This document shows, piece by piece, positions 41,245 to 52,589 of a stretch of DNA of 64,000 nucleotides. The DNA is taken from the NCBI GenBank assembly GCA_011033025.1, contig WFMF01000427.1, positions 8,954 through 72,953 of the forward strand, in the 5' to 3' direction. The DNA is from Beroe forskalii. Taxonomy: Eukaryota > Ctenophora > Nuda > Beroida > Beroidae. The position numbers and the translations under genes are program-made. The first letter of the stretch is position 1. Each line of letters opens with the position of its first letter. The notes under the pieces are model-generated. The model saw only the letters and a program-made list of their open reading frames with translations, had not been told where the DNA came from and did no database searches.

Positions 41245-42179
41245 CTGTCTTAACAACCCCGGAACGCGAGGTAGCGCTGCTGCTAGTAGTTTGTGCGCAG
41301 TTTTGCGAAACGTAGCAATTCTGCAACAATATTGCCCGATTTCATAGGCTAAACTTCAGATAGAGTAATTTTGAAGGTGGCCATTCGATAGAGCACAGCA
41401 TAGGGAGTTCAGTGGTGAAGAGATCATTTGAATACGCCTTTCATGTCAGAAGTTATGATCAATAACACCTCGCGGCAGAAAACGAGGTTTTCCAGTAGGT
41501 AGTGGCGTGTTCAACGATTCATTGTGAAGCTCGGGAACATGATATCGAGGATCTATGATCAACTAACAATGTAGAATTTTATCCTCTATCGATTCTCGAA
41601 GGTCCCGGGTCTCTGTCTTCAAAAATGTGGATTTCTGTAAAAGAAACCACGAGATGGTGTAAAAAGTGCATTGCTGTCTGCGATTGAGGTGCCGCTGCTC
41701 TGTGGGTGCCGCTGCTCCTTTGCGCGCGTGATTCGACAGCGCAAATCGGGTTCATAGTTTATTTCTGTGTACTTGCTCGTGCGTGTGTTTGGGCCGTTGC
41801 CTATTTTGTATGGCTTTAGCCTTCCTTTCAACTTTTACACGTGACATTTTTGATTAAATCATGCTGTGTACTAGTTCAGTAATCCCTGTGTAGTATAGAC
41901 ATTTAACTGATGTATTATTTTGGTACAGCTGCAAAATAACATTTTGACTAAACTTTAGTGACTAACTATAGTAAATGAAGAAGGCTGAAGCTTGAGTATT
42001 CATTCAATATTTTGATTACAATCTAGAAATGCTTTAAATGTGTTTATGGGCGCTGTGTCATTGTGTGTATAGGATTCGCATCTTTTTGTGTGTTTTGTAA
42101 TTGGGCACGAGTGTAGGGGTACAACTACATGATTATGGATATCGAGAATACCAAGGCTAAGATAATACAGTTCTGACTA

Positions 42180-43440
42180 CAGGGTGCGCCAAAAGTCTTG
42201 TCCCCTTTTACTTTTTTGATTATTTGAAAAATACAGCAGATATTTCGATTCTGTAAAAGTTTCTTTAAATATAACCAAAGAATGGCGGATTCTGAGATTT
42301 TCAGGTTGCTGTGACGTCCATAGCAACCACACGAGTTCCCATAGCAACCGACCTAAAGATCGAAGATTTTTGGCATTTTTGACATATAGATCAAGACCAA
42401 ATTTAATGTTTTGATTGGTCATGATAAAAAATAGATATTTCGATTCTGTGAAAGCTAAAAGTTTCAGTCAACGCTGAATTCAGCGATTTTCAGGTTGCTA
42501 CGACTTTCACAGCAACCACACGAGTTTCCATAGCAACCGGGCTTACATTAACCCCAAATTCCACCCAAGGAGACTACTTTTAACATGCATTGAACCCCTA
42601 TTGAGCTACCTTATCGGACATAATTATCACGGACTTAAGTTTCACGGACCTAAAATTTCACGGACATTAATATTCACGCTCGATCCTGCCACTTTAAATT
42701 TCTGGAAAATCTCGAAATTTTCGGTTCGATTTTTTCCATTTTTTCCACGATTTGAATTTCAAGATTTTTCTAATAATATTTCTTTGATTAATATGATAAA
42801 TTTCCATATTGCAGGTTTTGAGCTTAAAAAAGAAGCATAATTTCCTTAAAAATTTATCGTTGCGTTTAAAGAGATACAGTCAGAAATTTCGCGTCTCTAC
42901 CCTAGAAATTTTAAGAGGAAATACCGGACTTAATTTTAACGGACCTGAAAATCACGGACATAAGTATCACGGACAAATTTTTCATGGACATAAATATTCA
43001 CGCTGATGTGCTCAGCGTGAATTTAATGTCCGTGATAATTATGTCCGAGGTAGATTCACTGTAATTGAACATTTTGTACTTGTAGTGTTTATTACCCTTT
43101 CTACCAGCAATAAATTTTTTTAAAGAAGCCCAGATACTTCCATTTTGAGTCTGGTTGCTATGGAAACTCGTGTGGTTGCTATGAAAGTCATAGCAACCTG
43201 AAAATCGCAGGATTCGGTATTGACTGGTTATGATCACTGAAACTTTTCTGTTTTGATAAGTCCAGATTTATATGTCAAAACGCCAAAAATCTTCAATTTT
43301 TAGTTCGGTTGCTATGGGAAATCTCAGAATCCGCCATTCTTTGGTTATATTTAAAGAAACTCTTTACAGAATCGAAACATCCGCTGCACTCTTCGAACGA
43401 TCAAAAAAGTGAAAGGGGTCAAGACTTTTGGCGCACCCTG
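42180..43440. mobile_element. 1.26-kb Tc1/mariner-type MITE, CAGGGTGCGCCAAAAGTCTT termini
   Basis: Inverted ends flanked by TA (42178-42179, 43441-43442). The inverted similarity extends about 400 bp inward on each side, including GGCGGATTCTGAGAT and repeated TTGCTATG / CATAGCAACC pieces. A second MITE sits in the loop. Confidence 0.85.
42601..43061. mobile_element. 461-bp MITE nested in the loop of the previous one
   Basis: Flanked by TA (42599-42600, 43062-43063). Inverted ends share CTACC then CGGACATAATTATCACGGAC. Subterminal ATTCACGC / GCGTGAAT and TTCACGGAC-type repeats are present. Confidence 0.8.
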
Positions 43441-43689
43441 TACAATACGGGATTTACCGGCATTCAAATTCAATGCGGTTAGCGAGTATGGAAGGCTGGG
43501 AATAGGGGGAGACATTATGACCCAAGTATAACATCGACTAATAACACGTATATGATCTTAACAGCGACACCCATATCATACCCATTACCCAAGCTTCCCT
43601 TACACATGGGATTACCTCTTACCAAAGCTTCCCAAAACAGCGCTTCCCTGAATCTTGGTATTGCCTGATTTTCTGGGGCTCACGTCTAT

Positions 43690-44945
43690 TATACACTATA
43701 CACGGTACTAGCCCAAACTAGACTCACCTCATTGCCGGGCTTCACAGTTCACCATACGCGGCTCCAGCTATATATAATCCATGTATTTGGCTCCCCCGTA
43801 TTAACTCGTACTCCCCCATATTAACATGGGCTCCCCCAATCTCCCATATAAATTCGGGTTCGCCCATACTAATTTGGGTTCCCTATGTACAAACTCGGGC
43901 TCCCCATACAAACTCGGGCTCCCAGTCCTCAATACTATCTTTCACTGCCCAAACCCCCATTACGACTTGAGCTTAGCCGTATTAATTTAGGCTCACCCAT
44001 ACTAATTTGGGCTCCCCCATACTAATTTGGGCTCCCCATACAAACTTCGGACCCCCAATACTATAAATTGGGCTCCCCAATCCCCCATATTGGGCTCCCC
44101 AATCCCCCATATTAATAATTCCTCCATATTGATTCCCCTATACGCAATGAAAGGCTTTAGTTTATTGAATCAGACATTGGCTTCCACGCCTTGAGACGGG
44201 CATCGCATTGTAGCAATGAACAATAACAACGGTGGGCTTAAAGTACTTCTACACCGGCAACACTCACCCGAGCCAATACTTCATACACTGGAAATAATTT
44301 AATGCTAAATTGGGCAAATTGGAAGAACACCGATTTTCAAAAAGTGGTAACAGAAGTGGAAGCGCTATTTCTGTCTTACATCCCAACTGTAACCCTAACA
44401 TTCGTGGCTAAACCTTATCCTAATCATAAACAGTTAGGTTTTGGTCGATGGTAAGGGTTATGATTTGGAATAGTGTTTCCACTTATGCTTCCTTGTTTTG
44501 AATGTGGTGGAGCGCGAGTCTGTATAGGGCCCCGAGTTTGTATGGGGCCGAGTTTGTAATTGTATGGAGATCTCAAATAGTGTGGGGACTGGGGAGCCTA
44601 AATTAATACGGGGAGCCCACGTTAGTACTACGGGAGTACGGGGAGCTAATGTTAGTGTGAGGGAAGCCCAAGCTATGGTGAAGCCCAGGATAAAGTGGAG
44701 CCAGGTACAGTGAAGCCCAAGGTAAGGGGGAGCCTGCAGTGGCTGGTATGGGTGATGCCATGTTTGAGGGTAAGCCCACAACATCAGTGAAGCCCGAGGT
44801 TCGGTGGAGCGTGGTATGGTGAAGCCCGAGGTGAAGGTAAGGGTGAGTCTGGTACGGGTAAGCCCCTGTATCGGGGTTATCCCGGGGCATTGGTGAAGCC
44901 CAACGTTAGGTGGAGCCGGGTACGGTGAAGCCCGGCAATGAGGTG
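43690..44945. repeat. Inverted minisatellite pair (GGGCTCCCC / GGGGAGCCC)
   Basis: 43690-44130 holds about twenty CCCATACTAATTTGGGCTCC units; 44510-44945 holds GGGGAGCCC and GTGAAGCCCGAGGT units in mirror orientation. They are separated by about 350 bp of unique sequence. Confidence 0.8.
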
Positions 44946-45004
44946 AGTCTTTGGGAATATTACGCATGTTAACGTATGATGATGACGTCATTTTAAAGCT
45001 TCGT

Positions 45005-45065
45005 GCGGAATGAAAATATGGGGATATTTGTAAAAAATCCCCAAATTTCGTACCCAAATTTTTCT
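45005..45065 (+). repeat. GGGGAT...ATCCCC hairpin, relative of 5646 and 6489 repeats
   Basis: GAAAATATGGGGATATTTGT followed by AAAAAATCCCCAAATTTCGT. It matches the repeats near 5.7 and 6.5 kb. Confidence 0.6.
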
Positions 45066-45699
45066 CATTTAAACTGGCTAACAGGCCTCCTTAAACCGGA
45101 GAGGAATAGCGAGAAACCATGCAAAATCGGTAACGGGCCAAACACATGCACGATCAAGTATACAGAAATAAACTGGGAACTTGATAATTTGCGCTGTCGA
45201 ATCACGCGCGCATAGGAGCAGCGGTACCTACAGAGCAGCGGTACCTCATTCGTAGACAGTAATGTACTTTTTTACACCATCTCGTGGTTTCTTTTTATAG
45301 AAATCCACATTTTTGAAGATAGAGACTTGGGACCTTCGAGAATCGATAGAGGATGGAATTCTGCATTGTTGGTTGATCATGGATTTTCGATGTCATGTTC
45401 CTGAGCTTCGCAATGAATCGTTGAACACGCCACTGCTGGGGGGCCTCGTTTTCTGCCGCGAGGTGTTGTTGATCATAACTTCTGACATGAAAGGCGTATT
45501 CCGGTGATCTCTTCACCACTGAACTCCCTATGCTGTGCTCTATCGAATGGCCACCTTCAAAATTACTCTATCTGAAGTTTAGCCTATGAAATCGGGCAAT
45601 ATTGTTGCAGAATTGCTACGTTTCGCAAAACTGCGCACAAACTACTAGCAGCAGCGCTACCTCGCGTTTCGGGGTTGCTTAAAGTCAGTCCACCTACAC

Positions 45700-46330
45700 C
45701 CGGAGCCTGGTGGTCAGATGACAGCTGGAGCTCCTGAACACAGTCCACGAGATGATGAGGTCCTCTCGTGACCGTATAATGAAGTTAAGGTGAGAGATTA
45801 AATACTTAGCCCATCGAACTAGAAAGTTTCTGGAACGAGATGGTGGAATACACCGTGGCGGTTGTGTAGGAGGGATCCAGAGCAATTGAGAGAAACCTGC
45901 TGAGGGAACAGGCCAACGCTATGCAGTTCCTGGACAGTTTGGACATTCCTCGTCGCCAGACGTGGGAGTGAGATGATGGCCGACCTGCACATGGCCTTCA
46001 GGGACCTGAGGAACCTGGCACCAGCCTGACACGTCTTGGTTTAAGGTGCAATTACGACGTTAAATATGTCAATATAATATGCATATGATATCATTGCATG
46101 TAAGAGACAGTGGGTCTCACTAGACTAGTTTAAATGTGGGGTATCATATTATGAATGCTTTCGCATTTTGAGAGCAAGAAAGAGGTTGAGGTCCTCTCGA
46201 GAGTCGAGAGGTACGGCGAGAGATTGGATACCGAGCTGATCGAACTAGAAAGTTCCTGAATTTCCAAAGGAACAAGATCATAGAATATACCGCAGCGATT
46301 GTGGAAGACGGATCCAGCGAATTTTTAACA
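45700..46330 (+). pseudogene. Decayed coding fragments, duplicated
   Basis: Two diverged copies of the same segment: ACTAGAAAGTTTCTGGAA at about 45817 and ACTAGAAAGTTCCTGAAT at about 46241. Read in shifting frames they give MVEYTVAVV (then a stop) and IIEYTAAIVEDGS. The first copy continues as IERNLLREQANAMQFLDSLD, a coiled-coil-like stretch. Stops and frameshifts mark it as dead. The family is unknown. Confidence 0.45.
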
Positions 46331-46350
46331 AATCCACAGAGTTTTAGTTT

Positions 46351-47150
46351 TATCAACAAGATTTGGTAGATATCGCGATACGTCCTTGATTTACTTCTCC
46401 CTCTCTTTTCTCTAAAATAATGGCTGAATGTAAAGCTTTTATTGGTTGCTTCACTAGAGAATCGACGATAAGAATAGATAAGCCTTAATAATATGAGTAT
46501 AATTAATGCACACGAGCATAAATTGTATTGATAACTGTACAAATATAGGTTTCTCAACTATGTTAAAATCAAAGACATCACATGGCAAAGCACACAGGTG
46601 GCAGACAATGTGTATCGTCTGCTGTGTACGTACTACGTGCCTTTATAAGTTTATATCCGACACGGACAGTCCCTATTATTCCGGAAACAAGAAGTCGAGA
46701 AGTAGAAACATTTACAATTTCCTCAAACACCCCAGTCCGATGACTTCGATATAAATTTTTAATTACCCATCCCCTAATTACCTAATCGCTTGCTCCATCA
46801 CTGCCCCAGCACAGGGCTGCAGATCATAAGCTTCTCACACATTCCGGGTCTGAGAACTGGAAAACTGCGACAGCTCCTAATACATTTCTTTCAATACTCA
46901 ACCATCATGTTGATGTTTCTCACAGTTATCTTTATACTGTAAGTACAAGAATTCTATACTGTTAGGAAATTGGCATTCGAATTAGCCCAGCTAAATGAAA
47001 TTACTAAAAACTTCAATATATCTAATAAGATGGCTGGTTATTTTTGGCTGTATGGATTTTAAGACGACACCCTGAAATTACACAGTTAGGGGAACCTGAA
47101 AAAAATTAATAGCAAGATCAAGGTCTTTCAATGAAACTAACATTTTAGAA
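46351..47150. other. Non-coding stretch, no gene recognised
   Basis: No exon, RNA gene or clear repeat. Confidence 0.45.
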
Positions 47151-47169
47151 CTATATCAAAAATACCTCG

Positions 47170-47670
47170 ATGAACATAACTTTTAGCCCAAAAAGAATGT
47201 TCAACTGTGACGAAAAGGGGTTTAAACTGTTCCATACAATCCTCCAAGAATTTTAGCTCAAAGAGGGATTAAGAAAGTCGGGACGGTTGGAAGTGCAGAG
47301 AAAAGGAATCTGCAAAGAAAAAACAATTTTTATGTTCTGTGATTGTGCAGAAGGCAATCTTATACCCCAAATGGCTATTTTTCCGAAAGTGAAAGATAAC
47401 CGAGATCTTCTCCACTAGGTAGTATCCAAGCAAGTGAAAAAGTGAATAACAAAAGAAGTTGGATGGTAAAAGATTCGTTCATTCAGTGGCTAAACTTATT
47501 GCTTTTTCGAAATACCACCCATGTTTCGTTATATACTTGATGGCCATAAAACCCACGTCAAGTCAGTTGAAGCCATCAACATTGCACGTGAAATAGGAAT
47601 AGAAGCCACTGGATGTCACCTGTACTTGAGGTTCATCTTTGGCACAGAAAAAATCTGACCAACATCCTCA
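47170..47670 (+). pseudogene. pogo/Tigger-type DDE transposase relic
   Basis: In shifting frames the sequence gives MFNCDEKGFKLFH (first catalytic Asp block), RGIKKVG-like and SAEKRNLQR-like text, FMFCDCAEGNLIPQMAIFPK, and YILDGHKTHVKSVEAINIAR (second Asp block, DGHxxH). This order is characteristic of DDE_1 (pogo/Tigger/Jerky) transposases. At least four frameshifts or stops. No flanking terminal repeats were found. Confidence 0.7.
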
Positions 47671-47822
47671 AAATAGAATCAATCACGTTACTGAGCTTTT
47701 TCGCGACCGGAAGTCAAAAATAAAGCTCCTTTGCATCAGCTTATAAAGAAAATAGATAACCTCATTGTTATTACGTGTGGGACACTTAGTCGCAGATCTC
47801 CGGCTAGGAAACGGAGTGAGGT

Positions 47823-48008
47823 GTGCCTGAAACCGACATATCGACACTCGTCTCCTCCTCCAGCGTAAAGTCCATCTCGGATTCCTCCAGTGAAGAGGAG
47901 GAGTATTCTTCACGCTACATGGAGGCTGGAAGTGAAGTTGACGAGAGTCCACTTCAGCTAGAAAGAAACCGTGGGTGGCTGATCCACCTTCTCCCAGCAC
48001 CAGGTTAG
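47823..48008 (+). CDS. Unassigned acidic/serine-rich open frame
   Basis: 61 codons with VSSSSVKSISDSSSEEEEYS. No family recognised. May be an exon or chance. Confidence 0.25.
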   Translation: MPETDISTLVSSSSVKSISDSSSEEEEYSSRYMEAGSEVDESPLQLERNRGWLIHLLPAPG

Positions 48009-48502
48009 TGTACACAACCTGCAGGTGTGCAGACCGAGTCGAATCACACAGGTTATCTATAACTACGTTTGTTAGGCAAGGAGAGACAAACCAGAGTACA
48101 AAGCGTGAGGAGAGCCAACTGGGCATCTGGTCCTTGGAACAGGGTGGCAACCAACACACTGGTTGAGAGAATATAAGTGACATTCTAACCTTCCTCAGGA
48201 ACTCCCGAACTTGTATAGGAAGTTAAGTAAGTACAGTGGTGCTGGCACAACACCGAGAGTAGCAAATGGCGTATATTAGTCAATTTTGTATGAATATGAA
48301 CAAAAACCGTGCCCTTTTTTCCTTGGTTTCATATACATAGTTTGATAGTTTATTGCTATGACAGTGCTATACTGAAACCGCCTAGTGAGCTTTGTATTAG
48401 CTAATCAGCTAACCCACCAGCTAGTTGATTTATATTCTACCAGAGTTTCATCATGCTTTCTTTTATCATCACGGAAAAGAAGTGCACTCATGACTTGTCC
48501 GA

Positions 48503-48571
48503 ATGTCTGCACTGTCATATGAAGAGATCTTGAGAAAGTTCGCAAGACCCCCTGAATCAGAAGAGCACAAA
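48503..48571 (+). CDS. Possible first coding exon of an unassigned small gene
   Basis: ATG opens MSALSYEEILRKFARPPESE, 23 codons, then an excellent donor CACAAA|GTAAGT. About 300 bp downstream a frame reads AQKDARANLTDGEQEILRRE and stops at 48958, followed by AATAAA at 48971, which could be the last exon. I could not find a splice acceptor that joins the two in phase, so the gene model is incomplete. Confidence 0.35.
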
Positions 48572-48849
48572 GTAAGTAAAATTTTAGACGTTTATATTTC
48601 GAAGGGGGTTATGCTGACACCGAAATGTTAAAACTTTAATGACGGTAAAACGTAGGGCTGTCAGAGTAGTTGCATAAGTAATGTGACCTCACATTAATCT
48701 TGTCCCACGATGGAAGCATTTCAGTACTCAGAACTTTAAACCAGAACTATTTTGAAGAAGAAACAACGACACCAGGACCATAACATGCAAGTGATTTAAT
48801 GCTTTGCGTAATTTTTCTTCTCCTGGTATATTATTCGTGTTTTTGTAAG

Positions 48850-48960
48850 GGACAGCGTTGCTCAAAAGGATGCGAGGGCAAATCTGACCGATGGTGAGCA
48901 AGAAATACTGAGGCGTGAGATGAATGATTTAGATCTGTTGATGGTTCGAAATGCCAGATG
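48850..48960 (+). CDS. Possible terminal exon (helical, acidic)
   Basis: Encodes ANLTDGEQEILRREMNDLDL then a stop, with a poly(A)-type AATAAA 12 bp later. The same downstream flank (AATCAATCCATGT) recurs near 52220, after a related fragment. Confidence 0.3.
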
Positions 48961-49293
48961 AAAAAGTATAATAAATCAATCCATGTCATCAATATGTTTG
49001 TCTAAGTATGGTTTGGTGCTTCATAATCGACATTTCAACTGTGCCTCACTAGATCACTCAGCATTTAGTTTAAATAAATATATAAAGTTCATATATAAAG
49101 TTTGATAACACTGAACACCTAATAGAAGAAGTAAGCGATAAGAAGTAAACTTGTAAGGACCGCGACCTAGATTTATTGTTTTCACTAGAAATGGCGGCAG
49201 GGTAGTAAGGATGTGATATCGAGAGAAAATGAAAAGAAAGGGCAATGATGGACTGATAAATTTGATTATTTATTTTATTTATTATTATTTGTC

Positions 49294-49565
49294 AGTTCCC
49301 AGAAGATGAAAAGGTGAAGATATCTATATCAAGCATGACGAGAAAGCACATGTTGACCCAGGTTGCATTTCACCATCAGAGTTACGGTGTTTCAAAACAA
49401 CATTCTCTGACAGGACAAGTACTTCAGTACTTTCTTTATGAGCAGGAAGAAACGGATCCTCTTCCTGACGAACTCAGTGCTCCAATCCACTCCGGAGCAC
49501 CTCTTCTCTCAGCTATACAACCATCTCTGCGTGACAACCATCTCTGCGTGAAGAAAAAGAACTAA
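49294..49565 (+). pseudogene. Unassigned coding fragment, duplicated at 51456-51620
   Basis: CAGTTCCCAGAAGATGAAAA and CTCTGACAGG-AAGTA recur in the same order at about 51460-51600 with many substitutions. The frame here gives YFLYEQEETDPLPDELSAPI. No family recognised. Confidence 0.35.
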
Positions 49566-49599
49566 TACTTGACTGGCATCAAACCAGGTAATGAGAAGG

Positions 49600-50060
49600 A
49601 GGAAACAAATCAAGCGTAAGGCCGGTGAGCTGACCCTCATCGAAAGGGAATCGAAGAAAGTGAGCCGTGAAGTGTTACTCGCAGATCCTAAGACGTTCAC
49701 TGTGCTGATCTTCACAAAATGTGCGAGAAAAAGAACTAATCTTGACTGATCTTCTAAAGTTTGATGCAGAATCTAAGCGCTGCAGCGTTCTTATCATCTC
49801 TATGGGCATCAACGACCTGAGCACGCGCAAGAATGGCAGGGCTCCTTTCACTGGTCACGCCTGTGAGGATTTAATTGAGAGGAGAATGGGGCGGAAGAAT
49901 CCTGAGACCACTTTCGTGTTCACCTCTCTGTTCGACACCGCACATCAGTGGCTCACCAAGGAGGTAGATTCATTCAACAGGACAATGTTTGAGTTGTCGC
50001 TGTATTGTAGGAATCTGGAGTTCTTGGACACGAATAGGATACCAGATCATAAAATAAATG
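49600..50060 (+). pseudogene. SGNH/GDSL-hydrolase-like fragment
   Basis: The frame 49721-50158 gives CSVLIISMGINDLSTR, TTFVFTSLF and VDSFNRTMFELS...LEFLDTNRI. This resembles the GxND block and the following helix of SGNH hydrolase-like domains, which occur in some retroelement ORFs. The N-terminal Ser block and C-terminal His block were not seen. An upstream 52-codon frame (49591 on, RRKQIKRKAGELTLIERES) is offset, suggesting a frameshift. Confidence 0.4.
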
Positions 50061-50524
50061 ACTTTATTCTTGTGATTTTGGTCTATTGTATATATGCTAT
50101 AAATATAATTTTTAAGGCGTTAGTGCCACTCTGGTTAGGAGTTCCAAAAAAAAAATAAATTACCACTTCCATACATCATATTCTGCCAGCTAAGATAAAA
50201 AGGTCATCGTTTAACTTTGATTATACAAGGGAAGGTTATCAAACGCAGACAATGTTGACGTATTGAAAGGTTCAATGAGCAGTCAAGTTTCTGAGCAGCA
50301 GAGCAACGTCATGAGTAGATGCAAGGATTTCTTAAAGAAGATGTCATTAGACAGCAACAACATCACCAGTTAATACTTTTATAGATCATCTTCAGTGTGC
50401 TTTCAAGCAATTAAGTGTTACATATTATTCTCTTGTAAATAAATAATTCAAATTCAGGTTGAAAATGACATGAAGAACTGGTCGAAATATCCCTAATATG
50501 ACGGCGTTTTATTTTGTTTCAAAA

Positions 50525-50640
50525 GTTTGAAGACATAACCGTTTTGCACATAACACAAAGATAACTCCATTGTCACACTGACAGTATAGAGTGACCAAAG
50601 AAAGACGGTGTGAGTGAGAACAGAAAGATTTCCCTATAAA
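50525..50640 (+). repeat. Direct repeat, copy 1 (copy 2 at 51023-51150)
   Basis: TTTGAAGACAT-ACCGTTTTGCA and AAGATAACTCCATTGTCACA occur in both copies about 500 bp apart. Copy 2 leads into an open frame (SIVTVESDKRVTVVNENRTW) ending at about 51269. Confidence 0.65.
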
Positions 50641-50650
50641 GATGTCATCA

Positions 50651-50711
50651 GTCTATGTCATAGTCAATTGCTATGAGATCCAAAATCATAGCAATTGACT
50701 ATGACATAGAC
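50651..50711. repeat. Perfect inverted duplication, 26-bp arms, 9-bp loop
   Basis: GTCTATGTCATAGTCAATTG plus CTATGA faces its exact complement. The right arm is part of the open frame at 50673-51026. Confidence 0.95.
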
Positions 50712-51026
50712 CAGCTGGGAGTATGTCAAGGGGAAGTCGGTGGTATTAACCTCCTGGTACACACCGAATGGAAGCTATCTAGTCTTCCTGCTCTCCCTGA
50801 TGTGCCTGTTGGGATGGGCAATACTCACACGTGGGGAGTGGAAAACTCCACATTTTATCCCGCTAGAATCCCAAACCAAATCACAGATGCTGTGAGAAGA
50901 GACGTAAATCAACTTGTCCGATCCACCCTCGACATCAACGTTGCTAATAATATAACCTATGTGAAAATCATTCGCAAGCTGGGGCTTTTAATAGAGAGTC
51001 ACTCAGTAAACGAAAGTTATCTTTGA
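50673..51026 (+). CDS. Unassigned 117-codon open frame
   Basis: Reads IIAIDYDIDQLGVCQGEVGG, LVHTEWKLSSLPALPDVPVG and ITDAVRRDVNQLVRSTLDIN. No similarity recognised. The composition looks protein-like rather than random and it sits among related duplicated fragments, so it may be part of a decayed gene family or a large mobile element. Confidence 0.35.
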   Translation: MRSKIIAIDYDIDQLGVCQGEVGGINLLVHTEWKLSSLPALPDVPVGMGNTHTWGVENSTFYPARIPNQITDAVRRDVNQLVRSTLDINVANNITYVKIIRKLGLLIESHSVNESYL

Positions 51027-52093
51027 AGACATCACCGTTTTGCAAATTGCACATCATTTCATTTAGGAACATGAAGAAGGAACCCTCAAGATAACTCCAT
51101 TGTCACAGTAGAGAGCGACAAAAGAGTGACAGTAGTCAATGAGAATAGAACCTGGACAAACTTAACAAGAGATCTAGGAATGTTGATGAGTAAAACCATC
51201 GGACTGATTGATGACATCACAACTATTAATCCAGATGGTGTTTTCAGTCAGCATGATGCTCACTCTTAACAAGAAGAATAGAGTTACTGATGGTGCTATT
51301 GTAATAGACTCAAATGTGATCATACTTGAGGGTAGAATTATATTTATGATAAAAAAAGATGATTTTTTCGAAAAATAACATAGCCAGGACCCCGGTATCT
51401 ACTATCTACATGAAAAGAAGAAATGAGTAACGATACGATATGGAGAGAGAATGAGTTTAACAGTTCCCAGAATATGAAAAGGTGATGGAATCTATATCCA
51501 GCCTGGCAAGAAAATACACGTCGGCATCACGCCGACCCATGGTGCCTTTGATTCTCAGAGTCACTGTGATTCAGAAGAACATCCTCTGACAGGTGAAGTA
51601 ATGCAATCAACTTCAAGTAGTCGAACAACAGAACAACATGATTCGAGCAGATGCAAAAACTTTTTGAATTCAAAATGTCATCAAACAGCAAATATTAACT
51701 GTTTTGCACCTCATGCTTATAATAAGGGTCCTTAATAACAAATCACTCGAATACTTTAACATCGACGAAATGGAAGAGATACATCCGGAATAAAAGAATA
51801 CACATAATTAAAGACAATGTAAATGCGTTCATGAGAATCTGCTGGATCAAACTATCATATAAATTGAAGGGATGGTTCAGGACAACAATGCAAATATTCG
51901 ATATTGGAACATATATATCGAAGCTATGAGAAGAAATTTCAGCAAATCAGATTTAGCAGTACGTTGAATAAAAGCTACTAACTAATCAACTAAGGAAAGA
52001 GCAGAACTTTTCGTGTAAAAGTTTAGCGGATCCACTATTTGGTTGGCCCGTTCGACCCGTGAATCTACTACCTGGTGGGACCATGCAGCGGGA

Positions 52094-52196
52094 ACATGTC
52101 ACAAGAGGATGAAGAAATCTTCAACGACTGCCTAAGATTCAGAAGTCCAGCAGCACATCAGGGGACTAACAGTAGTCCGCCACCACAGCCGGGGGT
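52094..52196 (+). CDS. Possible small coding exon, paralogue-like of the 48.5-kb fragment
   Basis: ATG opens MSQEDEEIFNDCLRFRSPAA and ends near a donor GGG|GTAAAG. Its downstream flank matches the flank after 48960. No family known. Confidence 0.25.
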
Positions 52197-52316
52197 AAAG
52201 TGTAAACATGTGATATAGATCAATCCATGTTATAAATATGTCTAGTAACGTCTGTGACGTCACAGTGAATAGGGGTTCATTTCTAATGTACCTCCCTAAA
52301 TTAATGTGTTTATAGT

Positions 52317-52589
52317 TTGACTGTAACATCAAGTCATAAACCTATTATCAAGTTTTATAACACTGAAAGCAGTATCAAGCAATCAAAAGTGCACTCGTTA
52401 CTGTCGGGACCTCGCCCCTCGGTATCTTCAAGAAAGCCACCCGTACCAGTCTTCATATCACCGTCGGGTAAAAATGGCGGCAAAAGTGGCGCGGCTGAAA
52501 TAAATCTGTACGCGCACGAGAGAATTACAAATAAGTATTCGCGCGTTACAGACAAGACAAGATACGATAAGAAAATTGAGACATTCTGA
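52317..52589 (+). CDS. Unassigned 90-codon open frame, degenerate relative at 49085-49215
   Basis: Contains SSRKPPVPVFISPSGKNGGK and EINLYAHERITNKYSRVTDK. Phrases such as TTTTATAACACTGAA and AAATGGCGGCA recur at 49085-49215 in broken form. Basic and proline-rich; function unknown. Confidence 0.35.
   Translation: MTVTSSHKPIIKFYNTESSIKQSKVHSLLSGPRPSVSSRKPPVPVFISPSGKNGGKSGAAEINLYAHERITNKYSRVTDKTRYDKKIETF

Larger units (their letters stand above)
41245..45688. mobile_element. 4.4-kb element with ~600-bp terminal inverted repeats
   Basis: Arms 41245-41835 and 45085-45688 are inverted copies over nearly 600 bp. Shared blocks include AACGCGAGGTAGCGCTGC, CAATATTGCCCGATTTCATA, GCACAGCATAGGGAGTTCAG and ACCACGAGATGGTGTAAAAA. 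The interior holds a nested MITE and an inverted minisatellite pair. No transposase was recognised. Confidence 0.85.

Noticed and set aside
47823..48183. A gene across the acidic/serine-rich frame and the antisense 166-codon frame
   Set aside because: The two frames overlap on opposite strands, and neither has a family match or supporting signals.
49721..50158. A functional esterase gene
   Set aside because: Only the GxND-like block and the next helix are recognisable; the catalytic Ser and His blocks are absent and an upstream frame is offset.
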